The notes beneath the pieces were generated by a model, which worked only from the letters and a program-made list of their open reading frames with translations, was not told the origin of the DNA and searched no databases. This document shows, piece after piece, positions 58,609 to 64,000 of a stretch of 64,000 nt of DNA. A program made the position numbers and the translations under genes. Positions within the stretch are counted from its first letter, which is position 1; each line of letters opens with the position of its first letter. Source of the DNA: Chloroflexota bacterium (GTDB lineage Bacteria; Chloroflexota; UBA11872; VXOZ01); the NCBI GenBank assembly GCA_022824225.1, contig JAJEAH010000007.1:46613-110612 (forward strand), read 5' to 3'.

Positions 58609-58877
58609 GACCGGCCCAGCACACGCCGCAATCCCTTAACAGCGGCCGGTTGGACGAGTATCATGAAGTGGATGAAAACTGTGACACTGATGGAGGCAGG
58701 AACCTATATGGTAGAGCGCAGCCCCTCGCCGGGCGTCGCTGTGCCTTATGGGGCAGTAGGCTGCGGCCAGACCCAACTGGGCTGAATGCAGCCAAGGAGA
58801 TGGCGCGCACGCCGCTCTCCCTCGATAGCCGATTTCGATAATTCTGGTGAACGAGCGAAGCAAGAGGTAGGAAACTG

Positions 58878-60581
58878 ATGAAACGTACCGGAGCAGAGAT
58901 CATCCTGGATAGCCTGGTGGCGCACGGGGTGCATTCGGTCTTTGGGTATCCGGGCGGCGCGTGTTTGCCGCTCTACGACGCCCTGTACCACTACCAGGAC
59001 AGGCTCAACCACATTCTCGTGCGCCACGAACAAGGCGCGGCTTTTGCCGCGGACGGCTATGCCCGCGCCAGCGGCGACGTCGGCGTCTGCATCGCCACCA
59101 GCGGTCCCGGCGTCACCAACCTCGTCACCGGCATTGCCGGCGCCCACATGGACTCCGTCCCAGTGGTCGCCCTGACCGGCCAGGTGCCCCGCAACCTGCT
59201 CGGCACCGACGGGTTTCAGGAGACCGACGCCACCGGCGTGATGCTGCCAATTACCAAGCACAATTGGCTCGTGATGAACGCGGAAGAACTGCCGCGCGTG
59301 ATGGAAGAAGCGTTCCACATCGCCAACACGGGCCGCAAAGGCCCCGTGCAGGTGGACGTCCCGAAGGACGTGTTCTTGGAAGAGGTAGAATTCGACGGCT
59401 TCCCGCCCCCCCGCATTCCCGGCTACAATCCCGATGAGGGGACCCAACCCGATCCCACACAGGTGCGCGCAGCCGCGGAAGTTATCTACGGCTCGGAAAA
59501 GCCAATCATCCTGGCAGGGCACGGGATCCACTATTCGGACGCCTACGACGAACTCCTGGCTTTCGCCGAGAAAGCGAATATCCCGGTCATTACCACGCTT
59601 CACGGTGTTTCGTCCTTCCCGGAGAGCCATGAGCTTTCATTCGGCATGGTGGGCATGCACGGCAACCTCTACGCCAATTGGGCCGTGGATCGGGCGGACC
59701 TGCTCATCGCATTGGGCATGCGCTTCGACGACCGCGTCACCGGCCGGTTGGAGGACTTTGCCACCAACGCCCGCATCATACACGTGGACATCGACCCCGC
59801 GGAGATCGGCAAGAATGTCGCCACCGACGTGGGCATCGTGGCCGATCTCAAGCCCACGATTCGCGCGCTCACTGACGAAATCGAGCGCCTGGACCACACG
59901 CCTTGGGTCAAGCAGATTTGCCAGTGGCGCGAAGACCATCCCAGCTTGGCGATCCGGGAGACCGAAATCGTGCTGCCGCAATGGGTTATTCGCCAGATCT
60001 ACCACATAACGAACGGCGAGGCGATTGTGGTCACCGACGTGGGCCAGGCCCAAATGTGGGCGGCGCAGCACTTCTGGTACGACCGGCGCAACACGTTCTT
60101 CTCGTCGGGCGGCCTCGGCGCTATGGGCTACGCCTTCCCCGCGTCCATCGGCGTCAAGTATGCGCGGCCCAACGAGCAGGTCTGGTGCATCATTGGCGAC
60201 GGCGGTTTCCAAATGACTCTCCAAGACCTCGCGGTGGTCCGCGAGCACGACGTAGACGTCAAGATTGCCATCATCAACAACAACCATCTCGGCATGATCC
60301 GCCAGTGGCAGACGCTCTTCTACGAAAGCCGCTTCATGAGCGCCAAGCTGGAGAATCCGGACTTCGTCAAGCTGGCCGAAGCCTACGGCATTCCCGGCCT
60401 GCGCGCGAGCACGAAGAGCGATGTCGTCAAGGTGCTGAAAGAGGCTGAGAAAATACCCGGTCCCGTGTTGATGGACCTGGTTGTGGACGAAGTTGAGAAA
60501 GTCTACCCGATGGTCCCGGCCGGCTCCAGTCTGGCCGAAACTATCGAGGGCGATGAAGTGGAAGAGGCACGCTACGCATGA
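58878..60581 (+). CDS. ilvB: acetolactate synthase, large subunit
   Basis: MKRTGAEIILDSLVAHGVHSVFGYPGGACLPLYDAL; GDGGFQMTLQDLAVVREHDVDVKIAIINNNHLGMIRQWQ. Confidence 0.96.
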   Translation: MKRTGAEIILDSLVAHGVHSVFGYPGGACLPLYDALYHYQDRLNHILVRHEQGAAFAADGYARASGDVGVCIATSGPGVTNLVTGIAGAHMDSVPVVALTGQVPRNLLGTDGFQETDATGVMLPITKHNWLVMNAEELPRVMEEAFHIANTGRKGPVQVDVPKDVFLEEVEFDGFPPPRIPGYNPDEGTQPDPTQVRAAAEVIYGSEKPIILAGHGIHYSDAYDELLAFAEKANIPVITTLHGVSSFPESHELSFGMVGMHGNLYANWAVDRADLLIALGMRFDDRVTGRLEDFATNARIIHVDIDPAEIGKNVATDVGIVADLKPTIRALTDEIERLDHTPWVKQICQWREDHPSLAIRETEIVLPQWVIRQIYHITNGEAIVVTDVGQAQMWAAQHFWYDRRNTFFSSGGLGAMGYAFPASIGVKYARPNEQVWCIIGDGGFQMTLQDLAVVREHDVDVKIAIINNNHLGMIRQWQTLFYESRFMSAKLENPDFVKLAEAYGIPGLRASTKSDVVKVLKEAEKIPGPVLMDLVVDEVEKVYPMVPAGSSLAETIEGDEVEEARYA

Positions 60582-61099
60582 GACACGTCATCATCGTAGA
60601 CGTTGAGGACCATCCCGGCGTCCTCAACCGGATTGCCAGCCTCTTCCGCAAGCGGGCGTACAATATCGAGAGCTTGGCCGTCGGGCACTCGCACCGCCCC
60701 GGTATTTCCCGTATGACGATTGTCGTCGCAGCGGACCACAATGAGGCGCTGCAGGTCGTAAAGCAGTTGGATAAGCTCATCGAGGTCGTGTCCATCACCG
60801 ACGTCACGGAACAGCGCCATGTCTCCCGGGAGATGGCTCTGGCCAAAGTGGCGGCGCCGGAGATGAAACGCACTGAGATCTTGCAGCTCGCAAATGTTTA
60901 CCGCGCGCAAGTGGTGGACGTATCGCCGGGCAGCATCATCTTGGAAGTAACCGGCGATGAAGACAAGATCGACTCATTTGTGGAGATCATACGCCCGTAC
61001 GGTATCCTGGAACTGACCCGCACCGGCGAAGTCGCCATGGTGCGGGGCCGGGCGATGCCAACGCCCCACGTCCTTGTGGAGGAAGGGCCGGCGGCATAG
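60578..61099 (+). CDS. ilvN: acetolactate synthase, small subunit (ACT domain)
   Basis: MRHVIIVDVEDHPGVLNRIASLFRKRAYNIESLAVGHS; 4-nt overlap with ilvB. Confidence 0.96.
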   Translation: MRHVIIVDVEDHPGVLNRIASLFRKRAYNIESLAVGHSHRPGISRMTIVVAADHNEALQVVKQLDKLIEVVSITDVTEQRHVSREMALAKVAAPEMKRTEILQLANVYRAQVVDVSPGSIILEVTGDEDKIDSFVEIIRPYGILELTRTGEVAMVRGRAMPTPHVLVEEGPAA

Positions 61100-61185
61100 A
61101 CCGCTCAGTGTTCGCACGCCGTAGGGGCCGCCCAGGCGCGCGTAGGAACGTCAAAAGAGTGAATGCAGCGTGAAGAGAGGGCACA

Positions 61186-62181
61186 GTGGTTCAGGTCTAC
61201 TACGACGAAGATGCAAACCTCGATCTGCTCAACGATAGGACCATCGGCATCATAGGGTACGGCAGCCAGGGACACGCCCACGCCCTGAACTTGCGCGATA
61301 GCGGGTGCTCGGTGATGGTCGGCCTCTACGAAGGGAGCAGTTCCTGGTCGAAGGTGGAGAGCGACGGTCTGCAGGTCGGAACGACGGCCGCGGTGGCGCA
61401 GCAGGCGGACCTCGTCATGATGCTGACGCCGGACACCGTGCAGCCCAGCCTCTACCAAGAGTCCATCGCGCCGCACCTGCGGGCGGGACAAGTCTTGCTC
61501 TTCGCCCACGGCTTCAACATCCACTTTCAACAAATCGTTCCCCCAGATATGGTCGACGTGAGCATGGTCGCCCCGAAAGCGCCCGGCCACCGCATGCGCG
61601 CAACGTTCGAAGAAGGCAACGGCGTGCCGGGCCTGATCGCGATCCAACAGGACGCCAGCGGCAATGCCCGTGAGTTGACCCTGGCGTACGCCAGGGGCAT
61701 TGGCTGCACCCGCGCCGGCGTGCTCAACACGACGTTCAAGGAAGAGACCGAAACCGACCTCTTCGGCGAGCAGACGGTTCTCTGCGGCGGCGTGAGCGCG
61801 CTGGTGAAGGCGGCGTTCGAGACTCTGGTCGAGGCCGGCTATCAGCCGGAAATCGCCTACTTCGAGTGCATGCACGAGCTCAAGCTCATCGTGGACCTCT
61901 TCTACCAGGGCGGCCTGAACTACATGCGCTATTCCGTAAGCGAAACGGCCGAGTACGGAGACTACAGCCGCGGCCCGCGCGTGGTAGACGACCACGTCCG
62001 AGAAACCATGCAAGAGATTCTGCGCGAGATTCAGACCGGTGAGTTTGCCCGCGAGTGGATTTTGGAGAACATGGCCGGCCGGCCCGCCTTCAACGCCCAC
62101 CGCGAAATGGACAAGGAACACCAGATAGAAACCGTGGGCAAGAACCTGCGGGCTATGATGCCATGGCTCGACCCAAAGTAA
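61186..62181 (+). CDS. ilvC: ketol-acid reductoisomerase
   Basis: [70 protein letters not shown]. Confidence 0.97.
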   Translation: MVQVYYDEDANLDLLNDRTIGIIGYGSQGHAHALNLRDSGCSVMVGLYEGSSSWSKVESDGLQVGTTAAVAQQADLVMMLTPDTVQPSLYQESIAPHLRAGQVLLFAHGFNIHFQQIVPPDMVDVSMVAPKAPGHRMRATFEEGNGVPGLIAIQQDASGNARELTLAYARGIGCTRAGVLNTTFKEETETDLFGEQTVLCGGVSALVKAAFETLVEAGYQPEIAYFECMHELKLIVDLFYQGGLNYMRYSVSETAEYGDYSRGPRVVDDHVRETMQEILREIQTGEFAREWILENMAGRPAFNAHREMDKEHQIETVGKNLRAMMPWLDPK

Positions 62182-62412
62182 ACACCACCAGTGAGTTGCC
62201 GGCGCCGGGCGCACCGCGCAGCCGGTTGCTCCCTGGGCAGACGCTGGGACAAGAGCAACAGGAGAGTGGTCTCAGGCCCATCCGGCGCCAAGGTTTCTCT
62301 GCCTTGGTCTGCTGGCGGGCCTGCACGCTTGCCGTGCCCCGCTCCTATTCCGGCTGAGGTGTGCGGTCCGGCATACCGTGTGTTTACTTTGGCAATGAGG
62401 GTTTAAGTCACG

Positions 62413-63978
62413 ATGCGAACCATACAAATCTTCGATACAACGCTGCGCGACGGTGAGCAAGCGGCGGGCGGCTCCCTGACGGTAGACGAAAAACTCTACC
62501 TGGGCCAGCAACTGGAGCGCTTGGGCGTTGACATTCTGGAGGCCGGCTTCCCCCGCACGTCGCCCGGCGACTTCAAGGCGGTGCAACTCCTGGCGGAAAA
62601 GCTGCGAGACGTACAGATATGCGCCCTCTCCGGCTTCAAGCCCGATCAGGTGGAAGCGGCGTGGGAAGCAATCAAGGAAGGCGCGGCCCCACGTATTCAC
62701 GTCTTCATCTCGTCCAGCGACATTCACCTGGAACGCCAACTGCGCATGTCGCGCCAGCAGGTCCGCGAGGCTGCGGCGGCGTGTGTGCGGCAAGCGGCCG
62801 GATACTGCGCCAACGTCGAATTTTCGGCCATGGACGCGACACGCAGCGACTGGGACTTTCTCTGCCTGTTGTTCGGCGACGCCATCGCGGCGGGTGCGCG
62901 CGTAATCAACGTGCCCGACACCATGGGCTACACACAACCCCATGAGTTTGCCGAACTCCTCCAGTACTTGCGCGCCAACACGCCCGGCATCGAGGACATC
63001 ACGCTCTCCGTGCACTGCCATAACGACCTCGGCCTAGCCAACGCCAATTCTCTGGTGGCCATACTGAACGGCGTCGACCAGATCGAATGCACCATCAACG
63101 GCGTCGGTGAGCGTGCGGGCAATGCCTCCCTGGAAGAGGTGGCGATGAACACCACCGTGCGCAAGGACTTCTTCCAAGTGACCCACGGCATCAAGACGGA
63201 AGAAATCCACCGCTCCAGCCGCATGGTGAGCGAACTCATGAACATGCCGGTGCAGCCCAATAAGGCGATTGTCGGCGCAAACGCGTTTGCCCACTCCTCC
63301 GGCCTGCATCAGGACGGCATGCTGAAAGACCGGCAAACGTATGAGATCATGACGCCCCAGAGCGTGGGCATGGGCGGCAGCCGCATCGTCCTCGGCAAGA
63401 CCAGCGGCCGCCACGCGTTTCGCGATCAGCTCGCCAAGATGGGCTATCACCTCAGCGAGCAGGATTTCCAGGAGGCGTTTGACCGCTTCAAGGATCTCGC
63501 CGATAAGCGCCGCAACGTGACGGCCCGCGACATCGAGGCGTTGCTCTCCAGTGACGTGCTGCAAGCCAAGGAGTACTTCCACCTGGACCACGTGCAGGTG
63601 AGTTGCGGCGACCACAGCATCCCTACGGCCACGGTGCGGATTACCGACGTGGAAGGGCAGACGATGGAAGATGCGGCTCTGGGTGATGGGCCGGTGGATG
63701 CCGTCTGCAAAGCCATCAACCGCATCATCGACGTGCCCGCGGAACTCACCGAGTTCCGCGTCCAGGCCGTTACCGAAGGCATAGACGCGCAGGGCGAGGT
63801 GAGCATCCGCCTGGAGAGCGAGGGAGTGTCCGTTACCGGCTACGGCGCCGATACGGACATCATCGTTGCCAGCGCAAAAGCCTATATGAACGCCCTGAAT
63901 AAGCACATCTACGCCCAGAATAGCAGGGCTACACAGGAAGAACAGGCACCGGTCGGGGCGACAGGTTCGCCGTCGTAG
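62413..63978 (+). CDS. leuA: 2-isopropylmalate synthase
   Basis: IQIFDTTLRDGEQAAGGSLTVDEKL; LSVHCHNDLGLANANSLVAI; C-terminal LeuA allosteric domain. Confidence 0.96.
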   Translation: MRTIQIFDTTLRDGEQAAGGSLTVDEKLYLGQQLERLGVDILEAGFPRTSPGDFKAVQLLAEKLRDVQICALSGFKPDQVEAAWEAIKEGAAPRIHVFISSSDIHLERQLRMSRQQVREAAAACVRQAAGYCANVEFSAMDATRSDWDFLCLLFGDAIAAGARVINVPDTMGYTQPHEFAELLQYLRANTPGIEDITLSVHCHNDLGLANANSLVAILNGVDQIECTINGVGERAGNASLEEVAMNTTVRKDFFQVTHGIKTEEIHRSSRMVSELMNMPVQPNKAIVGANAFAHSSGLHQDGMLKDRQTYEIMTPQSVGMGGSRIVLGKTSGRHAFRDQLAKMGYHLSEQDFQEAFDRFKDLADKRRNVTARDIEALLSSDVLQAKEYFHLDHVQVSCGDHSIPTATVRITDVEGQTMEDAALGDGPVDAVCKAINRIIDVPAELTEFRVQAVTEGIDAQGEVSIRLESEGVSVTGYGADTDIIVASAKAYMNALNKHIYAQNSRATQEEQAPVGATGSPS

Positions 63979-64000
63979 CGCTTGGACTTGAGTCTGATGC

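Noticed and set aside
58610-58878. T-box leader directly upstream of ilvB
   Set aside because: No AGGGTGGNACCGCG-type T-box sequence and no terminator in this interval.
61105-62214. 369-aa minus-strand ORF
   Set aside because: Antisense to ilvC.

Overview
This is a GC-rich, gene-dense bacterial chromosomal window. It probably comes from an uncultured Chloroflexota-like lineage; that is an inference from gene content and repeat style, not a database result. I found no prophage, rRNA operon or CRISPR array. The main protein-coding content is: three Tat/lipobox ABC solute-binding proteins without permeases; sugar-type oxidoreductases, isomerases and epimerases; a split transketolase; dnaE next to an LCP gene; hisI-hisE; a complete suf Fe-S operon (Rrf2-sufC-sufB-sufD-ferredoxin-sufS-sufU); an HlyD/FtsX-like/ABC-ATPase export system; several VOC proteins; and a branched-chain amino acid operon (ilvB-ilvN-ilvC-leuA). 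RNA genes read directly from sequence are tRNA-Sec, tRNA-Ser(CGA) and a large, Alu-domain-containing SRP RNA. The most interesting signals are: (1) a promoter-leader-terminator module upstream of the ilv/leu genes, encoding a short peptide ending VVLMILVAA in mostly A/T-ending branched-chain codons, with an upstream exact copy of the terminator 3' arm that could act as an antiterminator; (2) a small HMA-type metal-binding ORF with an in-frame TGA at the second metal-ligand Cys, in a genome shown here to carry tRNA-Sec; (3) a ~215-bp MITE-like element with ~18-bp terminal inverted repeats in four copies, and other modular repeat families.
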